A stretch of DNA of 64,000 nucleotides, taken from JACQZO01 sp964512325. Its GTDB lineage: Bacteria > Patescibacteriota > Gracilibacteria > RBG-16-42-10. The position numbers and the translations under genes were made by a program. The DNA is taken from positions 1 through 64,000 of the forward strand of contig CAZEGN010000004.1 of NCBI GenBank assembly GCA_964512325.1. Direction: 5' to 3'. The notes under the pieces are model-generated. The model saw only the letters and a list, made by a program, of their open reading frames with translations. It searched no databases and was not told where the DNA came from. This document shows positions 16,467 to 25,911 of this stretch, piece by piece. Position 1 is the stretch's first letter, and each line of letters starts with the position of its first letter.

Positions 16467-18068
16467 CTATAGTCCTTTCTCATATTCCGCAAAGCTTACA
16501 ATGTTTTTCTCTTGAGGATGTGCGAAATAGACTGGGCCTGCAGGTGATGGTTGAGCTTCAAAGCTGGTATCCATTAACTGCATGCGCTGACGGTAACGTA
16601 AGGCTGGGGAAATGCGAGGTAATGGCACCTTTTGCTTTTGATAGAAATCTAGCTCTTGCTTAATGTATTTGAATTGTTTTCCTGAAAGGGCACAGGTTTG
16701 AACAGTATTGCTGTCAATTGCTTGTGTTTGGTCGATAAGTGCCGACTCAGCCTTGAAAACGAGATCGTCTTTATTGTCAAAGAGGTCAGAAGCAATTGTG
16801 TCTTCATAGGGAAATGGACTAAGCTCCACTGGGAAAAACTGATCATATTCCCCGCGTGCTTGCATCGCCGCTCTTAAGGCAGTTATTTTGATTTGATATT
16901 CATCTTTTGAATAGGGCTTATTAAAGATGTGATACTCTTTATTTCTGAGACCAATACAGCCGAAACAATTTTTGCAATTTAAACAGAGATAGCAGTATTC
17001 CATGTAAGAGCTATGCCAGACAAAGGCACAGTTTCTGACATCATACACAGCAATCCCGGTGGCTACACATTGAAAACACTTTTCGACGCGGTCATTGCAC
17101 ATGTATGCGCCCGCGATATCGTGGCCTTTGGCACACTGAAACACATTATAAACATCTTTTAAATCAAAGCTCTCAAACGCATTGATACTTGTTGCTACAT
17201 TTTTCAAGTAATTGCCTTCGACATTTTCGCAATTGTCTAAAAATGCTGGTGGAATAGCGGCCTTAGAGACGAGCTCATTAATAAACTGTGTTTTCCATTT
17301 TAAGATGGTTTTGTAATCGTTCCAATCAACTTGAGCAATAAAGTCTTCATACTCGTTTTGTGTTACCTGCTTATTAAATAAGCAATACTCTTTATTGCGC
17401 AAATTTGAACACATGAAAGCGTTTTTTACATTGCGACAATTAAAAAGAAATGAGCTGTCAGTAACATGATGACAGTTAAATGAATAGCGACAGTTGTAAG
17501 CATTAAACATGTATACACAATCGTATAGCAATTCAGAATCTATTACCCAATATACGTCTACACAATCCCGAGAATTATAAATTCTCACTGAGTAATAAAC
17601 ATCCTGACAATTTAAGGCATCAAATACCAAGTAACAGTTCTTAAGTCCCTCTGAATCTTGGCAGTATTCAGCATTCTCTTGCATGCTTGAAAGCAGTCCT
17701 ACTACTGGTGCAATTTTTTGCAATTTGCCAAACTGTTCGAAAAAAGACACATTCAGGTCGATTTCCAGTGAAGGAGATTCCCAATTGTCAGCATACCATT
17801 CTTCATGACTGTAAACCGGACATTTTGCATTTTCACTATATACCGAAATAATAGTTTTCCCTGATTTGCTAGAGGGACGAGCGTAAAGCTTTTTATTTGG
17901 ATACCAAGCCATAATTTTACGCAATTGTTCTAAGGGATCAATATTTGCCAAATTCACATTGAACTTTTGCGATAATTCAGCCAGAAGCATGGGTATGTTT
18001 ACTTGTGTGCAAAGTAACAAAGTTTGCTTCTGATCACAAATTGGGTTTACTCTTTTATTGTTTAGCAT
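16467..18068 (-). CDS. Cys-rich CPR repeat protein (unknown function)
   Basis: A 533-residue soluble protein without signal peptide. Residues about 130-400 are irregular repeats of about 18-22 residues of the type NCxxVxxCxxSxxL..., including CSNLRNKEYCLFNK and later CIGLRNKEYHIFNK, each followed by a Y(S/T)xxEY helix. The spacing suggests a right-handed beta-helix with stacked Cys and aromatic rungs. The C-terminal part has a basic ALRYRQRMQL segment. Such proteins recur in CPR genomes, often misnamed in databases as CaiB/BaiF. The role is unknown; metal binding or a redox scaffold is a guess from the roughly 30 cysteines. Its start codon lies only 6 bp from that of the divergent release-factor-like gene. 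Confidence 0.75.
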   Translation of the reverse strand: MLNNKRVNPICDQKQTLLLCTQVNIPMLLAELSQKFNVNLANIDPLEQLRKIMAWYPNKKLYARPSSKSGKTIISVYSENAKCPVYSHEEWYADNWESPSLEIDLNVSFFEQFGKLQKIAPVVGLLSSMQENAEYCQDSEGLKNCYLVFDALNCQDVYYSVRIYNSRDCVDVYWVIDSELLYDCVYMFNAYNCRYSFNCHHVTDSSFLFNCRNVKNAFMCSNLRNKEYCLFNKQVTQNEYEDFIAQVDWNDYKTILKWKTQFINELVSKAAIPPAFLDNCENVEGNYLKNVATSINAFESFDLKDVYNVFQCAKGHDIAGAYMCNDRVEKCFQCVATGIAVYDVRNCAFVWHSSYMEYCYLCLNCKNCFGCIGLRNKEYHIFNKPYSKDEYQIKITALRAAMQARGEYDQFFPVELSPFPYEDTIASDLFDNKDDLVFKAESALIDQTQAIDSNTVQTCALSGKQFKYIKQELDFYQKQKVPLPRISPALRYRQRMQLMDTSFEAQPSPAGPVYFAHPQEKNIVSFAEYEKGL

Positions 18069-18080
18069 AGCGCTATGGCA
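18063..18080. promoter_or_regulatory. Palindrome joining two divergent start codons
   Basis: CATAGCGCTATG (18066-18077) is a perfect 12-bp palindrome whose ends are the two start codons. No room is left for 5' leaders, so either both messages start inside the opposite gene or they are nearly leaderless. Confidence 0.5.
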
Positions 18081-18476
18081 TTTCCAGTAGAGTTAAATGA
18101 GCATCTTCAAAAAAAAGCAGATCAGTTGCATATTAGTGGCTCCGATATTGAGGAACAATTTATCCGTGGCAGCGGTAAAGGAGGCCAGAAGATTAATAAG
18201 ACCTCGAGCTGTGTGTTATTAAGGCATAGACCAACAGGCATTGAAGTGAGATGTCAGAAGCATAGAGAACAAAGCAAGAATCGCTTGTCTGCCTATAAGC
18301 TTTTAATTCTTAAAATTGAGGAAAAAGTTTTGGGCAAGAAATCTGCACATGCACAAGCAGTTTTTAAGCTGCGCAAACAAAAGCAAAAAAGGTCAAAGCG
18401 AGCCAAAGAGAAAATGTTAGCCGCGAAGCATGCCAATAGCGAGCGTAAAGAAATGCGTAAGGGGGTATCCTTATAA
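18075..18476 (+). CDS. Peptide chain release factor-like protein (GGQ domain only)
   Basis: A 133-residue protein with the class-I release-factor catalytic domain: GSGKGGQKINKTSSCV contains the GGQ tripeptide (36-38) that triggers peptidyl-tRNA hydrolysis, followed by RPTGIEVRCQKHREQSKNR. It lacks the codon-recognition domains. The C-terminus is Lys/Arg-rich (KLRKQKQKRSKRAKEK) like ArfB/YaeJ and mitochondrial C12orf65-type factors that rescue stalled ribosomes. So it may back up the tmRNA system found at 61476. It ends exactly where the convergent csaA gene ends. Confidence 0.88.
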   Translation: MAFPVELNEHLQKKADQLHISGSDIEEQFIRGSGKGGQKINKTSSCVLLRHRPTGIEVRCQKHREQSKNRLSAYKLLILKIEEKVLGKKSAHAQAVFKLRKQKQKRSKRAKEKMLAAKHANSERKEMRKGVSL

Positions 18477-18809
18477 CTAGCCCAGGCGTTCACCGTTTTG
18501 ACAGGGACGATCTGGTCGAATAAGGGTTACCACATGATCAAAGCTGATAAATCCAGTCACTAATACTTCCGAGATAAAGGGGCCAATTTGCTTAGGTTCA
18601 AAGTTTACTACGCAAACCACCTGACTATTGAGTAGCTCTGCTTTTGTATAATTGGTAATTTGGGCACTAGAATGCTTGATGCCAATTTCTTGCCCCAAAT
18701 CAATCGTTAACTTGTAGGCAGGCTTTTTTGCTTCTGGGAAGTCTTCTACTTGGATGATTGTGCCACAGCGTAAATCAACTTTTTGAAAGTCGTTCCAGGA
18801 AATACTCAT
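18477..18809 (-). CDS. csaA: CsaA-like tRNA-binding domain protein
   Basis: A 110-residue OB-fold protein of the CsaA type, homologous to the EMAP II/MetRS C-terminal tRNA-binding domain. FQKVDLRCGTIIQVEDFPEA, AYKLTIDLG and VVCVVNFEPKQIGPFISE are the family strands. In Bacillus it acts as a dimeric chaperone for export; here only tRNA or protein binding can be inferred. It overlaps the upstream Nudix gene by 4 bp. Confidence 0.92.
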   Translation of the reverse strand: MSISWNDFQKVDLRCGTIIQVEDFPEAKKPAYKLTIDLGQEIGIKHSSAQITNYTKAELLNSQVVCVVNFEPKQIGPFISEVLVTGFISFDHVVTLIRPDRPCQNGERLG

Positions 18810-19276
18810 GCAGATTTTATCAAGGCTTTTTCTAAGTGATGTCGATTTGACTCAATATCGTAAGGTAACTGAGAGTGGAGCGGGGATGGGAGATTTTCAA
18901 GTGTAAACCAGCCCATGTCGTCAAATTTATGCGGCTCACCGATAGTTACTTTCGTAGGATCGATCAAGACCAAAAAATCCAAGCTGAGCCAATGTGTTTT
19001 TTGCCCATCAGGTAGGACTCGATGTACATCCCGATAGCCCATAAATTGATAATCCAGCACATCGGTGGTGTATTCCTCCTTAATTTCTTTGCGTAAGGTT
19101 TCTTCCACTGTGTCATGCATTTCCATGCCTCCTCCTCCTACGTCCCAAGTGCCTTGCTCATCGCGGGCATTCTGACTGCGCTTCATCATTAAAAGCTTCC
19201 CTTTACCATCATGACAAAAGTACACAATAGCTACTCCAATATGATCAATCCCTTTACGCAGTTTTTGTGTCTCCAT
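18806..19276 (-). CDS. Nudix hydrolase
   Basis: A 156-residue Nudix protein. The box reads GGGGMEMHDTVEETLRKEIKEEY (about 46-68), with the REUXEE core as KEIKEE. Strands before it (VAIVYFCHDGKGKLLMMKRS) and after it (THWLSLDFLVLIDP) complete the fold. Substrate unknown; the sequence resembles nucleotide-cleansing ADP-ribose/MutT-type members. Coupled to csaA by an ATGA overlap. Confidence 0.88.
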   Translation of the reverse strand: METQKLRKGIDHIGVAIVYFCHDGKGKLLMMKRSQNARDEQGTWDVGGGGMEMHDTVEETLRKEIKEEYTTDVLDYQFMGYRDVHRVLPDGQKTHWLSLDFLVLIDPTKVTIGEPHKFDDMGWFTLENLPSPLHSQLPYDIESNRHHLEKALIKSA

Positions 19277-19463
19277 GAAATGCGATTAGTCTATATAGAA
19301 GGTAGGGGATGGAAATTTAAAATTCAAGATCAAAAACCCAAACCAAACTTGGATTACAATTCACCAATTGCGACCTGCGAATTGCAATCTGTTTTCCATT
19401 GTTCTTCATTAGCAATAGGTTTATACTGCGACCATTGTTTGTCTATTTGATTAACTCATTGGG

Positions 19464-21164
19464 ATGTCCGCATCTATCTTTTCTTTTTTTCGCAACTATC
19501 TCAAACTTTTGATACCACTTCTCGTGGTGACTTTGGTAGCTAATGCTCTTGGTTTGGTTTTGCCTAAGGTGATAGCGAACCATATTGATACTTATCAGTT
19601 TTCTGGCACTTATAACAGTGCGCTAATTCTTATGGAGCTCTTGGGTATTACTGTTGCTGTATTTGTGCTTACACTATTACAAGCAGCGCTTGCTAATTAT
19701 ATTTCAGAAAAAGCAGCACATGATTTGCGTCAAAAGTTGGCAGCGAGAATAGCGCAGCAGAGCTTTCATTATATTAGCACCACCACGGTCCCTAAGGTCC
19801 TAACTATTGTTACAAGTGATGTTGATGGTGTGAAAAGTCTTGTTGCCCAAGGCTTTGTCGCGATTTTTTCTGCTTTGATTATTTTGATTGGTAGTGTGGT
19901 AGCTTTGTTGAGCATTCAAGTTAAGCTGGCATTAATTACCCTGGCGGTAATTCCTGTTATCGTCATTGCGTTTATAGTTATTTTTGGAAAAATTGGACAG
20001 CTTTTCAAAAAGGCACAGGAAAACTTAGAAAGTGTAAACAAAGTGGTTAATGAAAGCATAGTTGGGGCTAGTTTGGTGCGTGTATTGCATTCAGAACAAC
20101 AAGAGCTGGATAAGTTTGATGTCGTAAATAGCAATGCAAAAGAAATTGGACTGGGCATTGTAAAAGGCTTTTCTTCTTTAGTACCGATCATTACTTTTGT
20201 TGCTAATTTAACGGTACTGCTTATTATGTGGTTTGGCGGTTTAGATGTGATTAATGGCAATTTAAGTTTGGGTAACTTTTCGGCATTCTTTGCTTATTCT
20301 GGGATGCTCATGATGCCTATCTTCATTATCGCTTTTATTAGCAATAGCCTCTCACGTGCTATGATTTCTTGGCAGCGTATTAATAGTATTTTATTAGCTC
20401 CGATTGATGTCCCTAGTGGAAACTATAAAGGAGAGGTTAAGGGCGGCATCACTTTTACAGATGTTGCCTTAAGTTATCAGTCAAAAGAGGTGCTAAGGAA
20501 CATATCATTTGAAATTAAACCGGGGACGAGAAATGCAATTGTGGGGCCGGTTTCTGCCGGAAAAACACAAGTTTTGTATTTAATTACAGGTTTAGTTCAA
20601 GCTAGTAAGGGGACCATTAAAATCGATGGTGTTGACCTGCAGACTTACGATCGTAATTATTTGTTAAGACAAATGGGATTGGTATTTCAAGACAGTCTTG
20701 TGCTGAATGCGACTGTTAGAGAGAATATTCAAATGCACGGGGATATTACCCCAACAGCTCTGCAAAAGGCATTAGAAACAGCTCAGTTGGCTGATTTGAT
20801 TGAAACGCTTCCGCAAGGGCTTGATACTCAGATCACCGAACGTGGCACCAACCTTTCTGGTGGACAAAAACAAAGGCTCATGCTTGCGCGCGCTTTAGCT
20901 TTAAATCCCAAGGTTTTGTTACTAGATGACTTTACCGCTCGGGTAGATCGTAGTACTGAGCTGGATATTATTCAGGCAATTGCCAAGAATTATCCTGATT
21001 TAACTTTGATTTCAATTACCCAAAAGATTGAGCCGGTGAAAGCATATGACCAGATTATTGTGATTATGGAGGGAGAATTGATTGCTTCCGGCAAACATGA
21101 TGACTTGCTAGCTACGTCTTTGGAGTACCGGCAGATTTTTGAGTCACAAAAAACTTCTGAATAA
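19464..21164 (+). CDS. ABC exporter subunit with degenerate ATP site (half 1)
   Basis: A 566-residue half-transporter: six membrane helices (about 15-300) then a nucleotide-binding domain. Walker A GPVSAGKTQ is at about 361, the signature LSGGQKQR at about 465 and Walker B VLLLDDFTA at about 484. The catalytic Glu after Walker B is replaced by Asp (DD instead of DE). The partner gene 5 bp downstream has the complementary change, so the two form a heterodimer with one hydrolytic and one degenerate site, as in TM287/288, LmrCD or BmrCD. Substrate unknown (drug, lipid or peptide). Confidence 0.93.
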   Translation: MSASIFSFFRNYLKLLIPLLVVTLVANALGLVLPKVIANHIDTYQFSGTYNSALILMELLGITVAVFVLTLLQAALANYISEKAAHDLRQKLAARIAQQSFHYISTTTVPKVLTIVTSDVDGVKSLVAQGFVAIFSALIILIGSVVALLSIQVKLALITLAVIPVIVIAFIVIFGKIGQLFKKAQENLESVNKVVNESIVGASLVRVLHSEQQELDKFDVVNSNAKEIGLGIVKGFSSLVPIITFVANLTVLLIMWFGGLDVINGNLSLGNFSAFFAYSGMLMMPIFIIAFISNSLSRAMISWQRINSILLAPIDVPSGNYKGEVKGGITFTDVALSYQSKEVLRNISFEIKPGTRNAIVGPVSAGKTQVLYLITGLVQASKGTIKIDGVDLQTYDRNYLLRQMGLVFQDSLVLNATVRENIQMHGDITPTALQKALETAQLADLIETLPQGLDTQITERGTNLSGGQKQRLMLARALALNPKVLLLDDFTARVDRSTELDIIQAIAKNYPDLTLISITQKIEPVKAYDQIIVIMEGELIASGKHDDLLATSLEYRQIFESQKTSE

Positions 21165-21169
21165 ACTTT

Positions 21170-22930
21170 ATGAATTATAATCTTATTGCCAAGGATAAAG
21201 AGCGTGAGCAGATAGGTGTCTTTTCCGGTTTAAAAAGTCTGTTGGCCTATTTGGGCAATGATCGCTGGTTGTTGATCGGGGCTTTTATTATGGTGCTTGG
21301 TAACTCGGTGATTGCGATTGCTACACCATACTTTATTGGCTTGGCTACAGATCGCTATATTGTCGCGGGTGATGTTTCTGGTCTGCTTTCGATGATCGGT
21401 GTTTTAGCAGGCCTTTATCTCATCTCTTTGCTGACTAGTTACAGTCAAATGGTCATGATGGGACGAGTGTCACAACACATGTTATATCGTTTGCGCACGA
21501 CAATTTTTGCTAAAATACAAACTCTGCCACTAGCCTTCTTCCAAGCGAATAAGACCGGAGATCTGATGTCTCGCCTTAATAATGATACAGACAAGCTCAA
21601 TCAGTTCTTATCTGAAAGTATCATGCGTTTTATTGGCAGCTTTTTTATTATCGTGGGGATTGCTATTTTTGTATTGTTTTTTCAGCCATTACTAGGGTTG
21701 GTAATGCTCGCTGCAACATTGCTCATTTTGAGCGTTTCGGCACTGTTAAAGCGTGTTGCACAGCGTGTTAATAAAGAGGGAGCTAGCGCGACCGGAGCTT
21801 TCTCTGGGCAATTACAAGAGAGTCTTAGCAACTTTAAGGTAATTGTAGCTTTTGACCAGCGTCAGTATTTCCAAGATAAACTCAATACTTTTAACCAAGC
21901 AAACTTCAAAACAAATATAGCGAGCGGGTTTGTTAACGGTGTTTATAAACCATTGTACGATGCTGCTGGCAATATTGCGCAGGCTTTGGTTTTGCTTTTC
22001 GGTCTTTATCTCATCACACAGGGTGTAATCACTGTTGGTGTACTGATTGCTTTTCTTAGCTATGCGCAAAAGTTCTATGATCCTTTGAGAATTTTAGGAA
22101 CAATCTTGGGCAATATTCAGGCTGCTTTAGCTTCGTGGGTAAGAATCAAAGATATTCTTGCCCTGGATAATGATTTGATTGTGCCTGAAAGGGGGGCAGA
22201 GAAAAGCACCAACGCTTTGTTAATCTTCGAAAATGTTAGCTTTGGTTATAGTCCTGAAAAGGAAATTATTCATCATGTGAGCTTCGAATTACAGTCTGGA
22301 AAGACCTACGCTTTAGTCGGTCCGACAGGCGGTGGAAAGAGTACATTAGCAAGTTTGATGCGTCGTTTATATGACCCTACCAAGGGGACTATTTATTTGC
22401 ATGGAAAAGATATTCGTAGCTTTAACCCGGAAGCCTTGGCAGAGGAAATCGGCTTCATTTTGCAGGATGCTTTATTATTTACTGGCACGGTGGGAGAAAA
22501 TATTCGCTATGCCAATAAAAGACTACAAGGCTTATCTGATGAGCAGCTGTTTGCAGTACTAGAACAAGAGGGGTTGGCAGACTTTTTAGCCAAGTTCCCT
22601 GATGGCTTGGCTACGCCTGTGATTAGTGGAGGAGAAAGTCTCAGTTTGGGGCAAAAGCAGTTAGTGTCTTTTATTCGTGCTTTACTGCGCAAACCGAAGT
22701 TGCTCATTTTGGATGAAGCTACAGCTAATATTGATACAGTCACGGAACAGTATCTTACTCATTTACTAGCAAAACTAGGTAGCGGAATGACGCAAGTTGT
22801 GATTGCTCATCGCTTAAACACCATTCAAAAAGCTGATGAAATTATTTTTATTAATAATGGTGTAATTGAACAAGCCATGGACTTTGAACACGCTTTGCAT
22901 TTGATTGACACAGCGAAGAAGAAGAGTTGA
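21170..22930 (+). CDS. ABC exporter subunit with canonical Walker B (half 2)
   Basis: A 586-residue half-transporter paired with the gene just upstream. Six helices occupy about 30-320; the ATPase domain has Walker A GPTGGGKSTLA (about 383), a signature altered to LSLGQ (about 488) and a normal Walker B LLILDEATA (about 511) with the catalytic Glu, and AHRLNT for the H-loop. Its weak signature faces the partner's Asp-substituted Walker B, so both defects fall in one site and the other site stays functional. It ends with TGA. Confidence 0.93.
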   Translation: MNYNLIAKDKEREQIGVFSGLKSLLAYLGNDRWLLIGAFIMVLGNSVIAIATPYFIGLATDRYIVAGDVSGLLSMIGVLAGLYLISLLTSYSQMVMMGRVSQHMLYRLRTTIFAKIQTLPLAFFQANKTGDLMSRLNNDTDKLNQFLSESIMRFIGSFFIIVGIAIFVLFFQPLLGLVMLAATLLILSVSALLKRVAQRVNKEGASATGAFSGQLQESLSNFKVIVAFDQRQYFQDKLNTFNQANFKTNIASGFVNGVYKPLYDAAGNIAQALVLLFGLYLITQGVITVGVLIAFLSYAQKFYDPLRILGTILGNIQAALASWVRIKDILALDNDLIVPERGAEKSTNALLIFENVSFGYSPEKEIIHHVSFELQSGKTYALVGPTGGGKSTLASLMRRLYDPTKGTIYLHGKDIRSFNPEALAEEIGFILQDALLFTGTVGENIRYANKRLQGLSDEQLFAVLEQEGLADFLAKFPDGLATPVISGGESLSLGQKQLVSFIRALLRKPKLLILDEATANIDTVTEQYLTHLLAKLGSGMTQVVIAHRLNTIQKADEIIFINNGVIEQAMDFEHALHLIDTAKKKS

Positions 22931-23042
22931 ATAATTCGTAATTCGCAATTAGCAATTGAGGCGCTGAATTTTCTTTGACTTAGCACTCTGTTCATTGCTT
23001 TTAGTTTGCATTATATTAGGGCCTGCAATTAATTTTTATTGA

Positions 23043-23525
23043 ATGTCAGCGAATAATAGCAAGAACTTTAATAAGGTTGTGTCTGTCGTTACTTTTGTGG
23101 TGATTGCGGGAGGATTGGCTAGTTATGGACTAATGTCACAGGGTAATAATGCTGTCACAGCACCAAATCCAATTGGTATGGTGTCACCAAGTGTTACCGC
23201 TGTGCCAACAATGACCTCGACCGCATCTTCATTTAAAGATGGTGTCTATACGGTTACTGGCAATTACGTTTCTCCTGGCGGTCCGGAGAGCATTGGCGTA
23301 AAGGTGACGCTTGCTAATGGCGTCATTACCGATGCTGTTGTAGAGCCTCATGCTACTTTACCTATCTCACAAAAGTTGCAGGCAGACTTTGTTGCGGGTT
23401 TTAAGCAATATGTAATCGGCAAAAAAATTGATGAAGTTAATTTAACTAAAGTGTCTGGTGCATCGCTTACGTCAATCGGATTCAATGATGCTCTAGATAA
23501 AGTGGAAGCACAGGCAAAAGCTTAA
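23043..23525 (+). CDS. Membrane-anchored FMN-binding domain protein (RnfG/NqrC-like)
   Basis: A 160-residue protein: one N-terminal membrane helix (residues 11-31), a Pro/Ser/Thr-rich spacer (35-63) and an FMN-binding domain (64-160; DGVYTVTGNYVSPGG, VKVTLANGVITDA). The C-terminal motif VSGASLTS matches the site where ApbE attaches FMN through phosphoester, here probably Ser141 instead of the usual Thr. The ApbE gene follows 5 bp later, which supports covalent flavinylation outside the cell membrane. Confidence 0.88.
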   Translation: MSANNSKNFNKVVSVVTFVVIAGGLASYGLMSQGNNAVTAPNPIGMVSPSVTAVPTMTSTASSFKDGVYTVTGNYVSPGGPESIGVKVTLANGVITDAVVEPHATLPISQKLQADFVAGFKQYVIGKKIDEVNLTKVSGASLTSIGFNDALDKVEAQAKA

Positions 23526-23530
23526 TACTC

Positions 23531-24388
23531 ATGGCACAGATATCTTTTGCTGCTCTGGGCACGACATGGCAGATTGATACAAAGAAAGAACTAAGCATTG
23601 AACTAATCCAAGAAATAAAAGCGCGAGTAGATTTATTTGAAAAAAACTATTCGCGCTTTCGACCTGGATCTATTGTGAGTCAGATTGCTGAGGCGGCTGG
23701 GGAATATTTACTGCCACCAGATGCACAAGCACTATTTGATTTATATTATCAGCTTTACCAAATTACCGGCGGGAAATTTACGCCCTTTATCGGACAGGCA
23801 TTGGTTGTAGCTGGTTATGATAAAACATACTCACTGCAGCCTAAAGAGCTGCATACTGTTCCAAGGTGGGGTGATGTTGCTGAGTATCAGTTTCCCTATT
23901 TTAAAACAAGTACACAGCTCCAGTTAGACTTTGGTGCTGCTGGTAAGGGGCTGGCAGTCGATATTGTTACGCAAATGCTTTATGATCACGAAACTTTTGA
24001 GTTTTGCATTGATGCTGGCGGCGATATTTTTTATTCCAGTCAGCATGAAGATTTGCGTGTAGGATTGGAGCATCCGCAAAATGCAGGAGAAGTTTTGGGT
24101 ATAGCAATAATTCGTAATCAGAGTATTTGTGGGTCAGCTGGTAATCGCCGCAAATGGGCGAGTTTTCATCATATTCTTGATCCCTATTTATTAGCTTCAC
24201 CAGTACATGTTCAGGCGACTTGGGTGGTGGCGTCTACCACTATGATCGCTGATGCTTTAGCGACATGTTTGTATTTTGTTCCAGCTGAAAAACTTGCGCA
24301 AACATTTAAGTTTGAGTATTTGATTATATATAGTGATTTTTCATTCGAAAAATCGTCACACTTCCCTGCCGAACTCTTTATTAAATAG
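23531..24388 (+). CDS. apbE: FAD:protein FMN transferase
   Basis: A 285-residue ApbE enzyme that transfers FMN from FAD to a Ser/Thr of a target protein. Visible family features are LGTTWQI near the start, VDLFEKNYSRFRPGSIVSQI (about 33-52), FGAAGKGLAVDIV and CIDAGGDIFYSS, with the late MIADALATCLY segment. It lacks a clear signal peptide, so it may act in the cytoplasm before export or use an unrecognised signal. It lies between its probable substrate (23043) and the membrane flavo-reductase (24396). Confidence 0.92.
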   Translation: MAQISFAALGTTWQIDTKKELSIELIQEIKARVDLFEKNYSRFRPGSIVSQIAEAAGEYLLPPDAQALFDLYYQLYQITGGKFTPFIGQALVVAGYDKTYSLQPKELHTVPRWGDVAEYQFPYFKTSTQLQLDFGAAGKGLAVDIVTQMLYDHETFEFCIDAGGDIFYSSQHEDLRVGLEHPQNAGEVLGIAIIRNQSICGSAGNRRKWASFHHILDPYLLASPVHVQATWVVASTTMIADALATCLYFVPAEKLAQTFKFEYLIIYSDFSFEKSSHFPAELFIK

Positions 24389-24395
24389 TGATCTT

Positions 24396-25907
24396 ATGAA
24401 CTTTATCGATAAACTTTTGAATACGTACACCATGTATAAAGTGGTGATGTATGGTTTATTGCTCATCGTGGCCTTTGCTTTCATCTTTAGCGCGACTGGA
24501 ATCTTATCATTTCCGGTGTTAGCACTTTTAAGCTCTTTTATCACTCTATCATTGGCTTGCGGTACCACAAACGTCTTGCTAGCAAAGCTTTACCAAGTGC
24601 CTAGAAATTATGAATCTGCACTGATTACTACTTTGATTTTATTTTTGATTTTAGCTCCCTCAACAGCAGCTCATGATCTTTGGGGCATTGCGCTGGCAGG
24701 TGTTGTAGCTATGGCTTCTAAATATGTATTTGCTATTCGAAATAAGCTGCTTTTTAACCCGGCTGCCTGTGGTCTATTAGTAATTAGTTTGCTTGGCAGT
24801 CCGCTTAATTACTGGTGGGTGGGTGCAACTGTTTTTTTGCCAATTGTGACGATTGTTGGTTTGCTGGTAGTCAGGAAAGTGCGCCGTTTTAGTATGTTTG
24901 TGACCTTTTTCGTTATTTCACTGCTACTTTTAGCTGCTAGTGCCTTTATTACAGGCAAGCCTGTACTTGAGGTGTGGCTGCAAGCTGTACTATCTTGGCC
25001 AATTGTTTTCTTTGGCACCATTATGCTAACCGAGCCACTAACTACTCCACCAACGCAGGGGCTCCAGATGATATATGGTGCGATCGTAGCTTTGATTTTT
25101 GCTTCTCAGGCTAGAATTGGGTCAGTTTATACCACTCCTGAATTTGCTTTAATGGTGGGCAATCTGTTTTCATATTTGATTAGTTCACATCAGCGCTTGC
25201 GGCTTGTATTTAAAGAAAAAAAGCAAATGTCAGCCCGCGTGTATGATTTTATTTTCTCTGCGCCTGAGCCTTTGCAGTTTAAGCCGGGACAATACATGGA
25301 GTGGACTTTGTCACCAATTGGAGCTGATATTCGTGGCAATCGACGCTATTTTACTATTGCTTCTTCTCCAACTGAGAAAGATGTACATCTTGGTGTACGT
25401 ATACAAAATGATGGTAGTTCATTTAAAAAGTTATTAGCAGATATGAAGCCGGGAGATAGCATTATTGGCTCACAAGTAGCCGGCGAATTTGTTCTGCCAG
25501 AGGATAGCAGCAGGAAGCTGGTCTTCATTGCAGGTGGCATAGGGATTACGCCATTTCGCAGTATGATTAAGTATTTAGTTGATACTAATCAAAAGCGAGA
25601 CATTGTTCTTTTCTACTCCTGCGCTGCTCCAGATGATTTTGCCTATCAAGATATTTTTGCAGAGGCTGAAAAGAAAATTGGCTTAAAGGTCATTTATTTG
25701 GTCTCAGAAATAAAGCCTGAGTTCAAATGGTCTGGGAAAGTAGGGCACATTACCGACACTATGGTGCGTGCTGAAGTAACTCAATATCAAGATAGGCTAT
25801 TCTATCTTTCAGGTCCCAATGCGATGGTAGAAGCATATGCTCAGTTGCTCCACCAGCTTAAGATTCCAAGCGCGCAAATAATAAAAGACTATTTTCCTGG
25901 CTTTTAA
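24396..25907 (+). CDS. RnfD/NqrB-like membrane domain fused to ferredoxin-NAD(P)H reductase domain
   Basis: About 503 residues from the ATG at 24396, seven bases after the apbE stop. Residues about 10-270 have roughly eight to ten helices of the NqrB/RnfD type (FNPAACGLLVISLL, GTIMLTEPLTTPPT). Residues about 275-503 are an FNR-type module: FAD motif RYFTIASSPTE, the GDSIIGSQVAGEF loop, and the NAD(P) motif FIAGGIGITPFRSM. It would move electrons from NAD(P)H through FAD into the membrane domain and on to the flavinylated protein next door. The whole Rnf/Nqr complex is not present here. Confidence 0.88.
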   Translation: MNFIDKLLNTYTMYKVVMYGLLLIVAFAFIFSATGILSFPVLALLSSFITLSLACGTTNVLLAKLYQVPRNYESALITTLILFLILAPSTAAHDLWGIALAGVVAMASKYVFAIRNKLLFNPAACGLLVISLLGSPLNYWWVGATVFLPIVTIVGLLVVRKVRRFSMFVTFFVISLLLLAASAFITGKPVLEVWLQAVLSWPIVFFGTIMLTEPLTTPPTQGLQMIYGAIVALIFASQARIGSVYTTPEFALMVGNLFSYLISSHQRLRLVFKEKKQMSARVYDFIFSAPEPLQFKPGQYMEWTLSPIGADIRGNRRYFTIASSPTEKDVHLGVRIQNDGSSFKKLLADMKPGDSIIGSQVAGEFVLPEDSSRKLVFIAGGIGITPFRSMIKYLVDTNQKRDIVLFYSCAAPDDFAYQDIFAEAEKKIGLKVIYLVSEIKPEFKWSGKVGHITDTMVRAEVTQYQDRLFYLSGPNAMVEAYAQLLHQLKIPSAQIIKDYFPGF

Positions 25908-25911
25908 ATTA

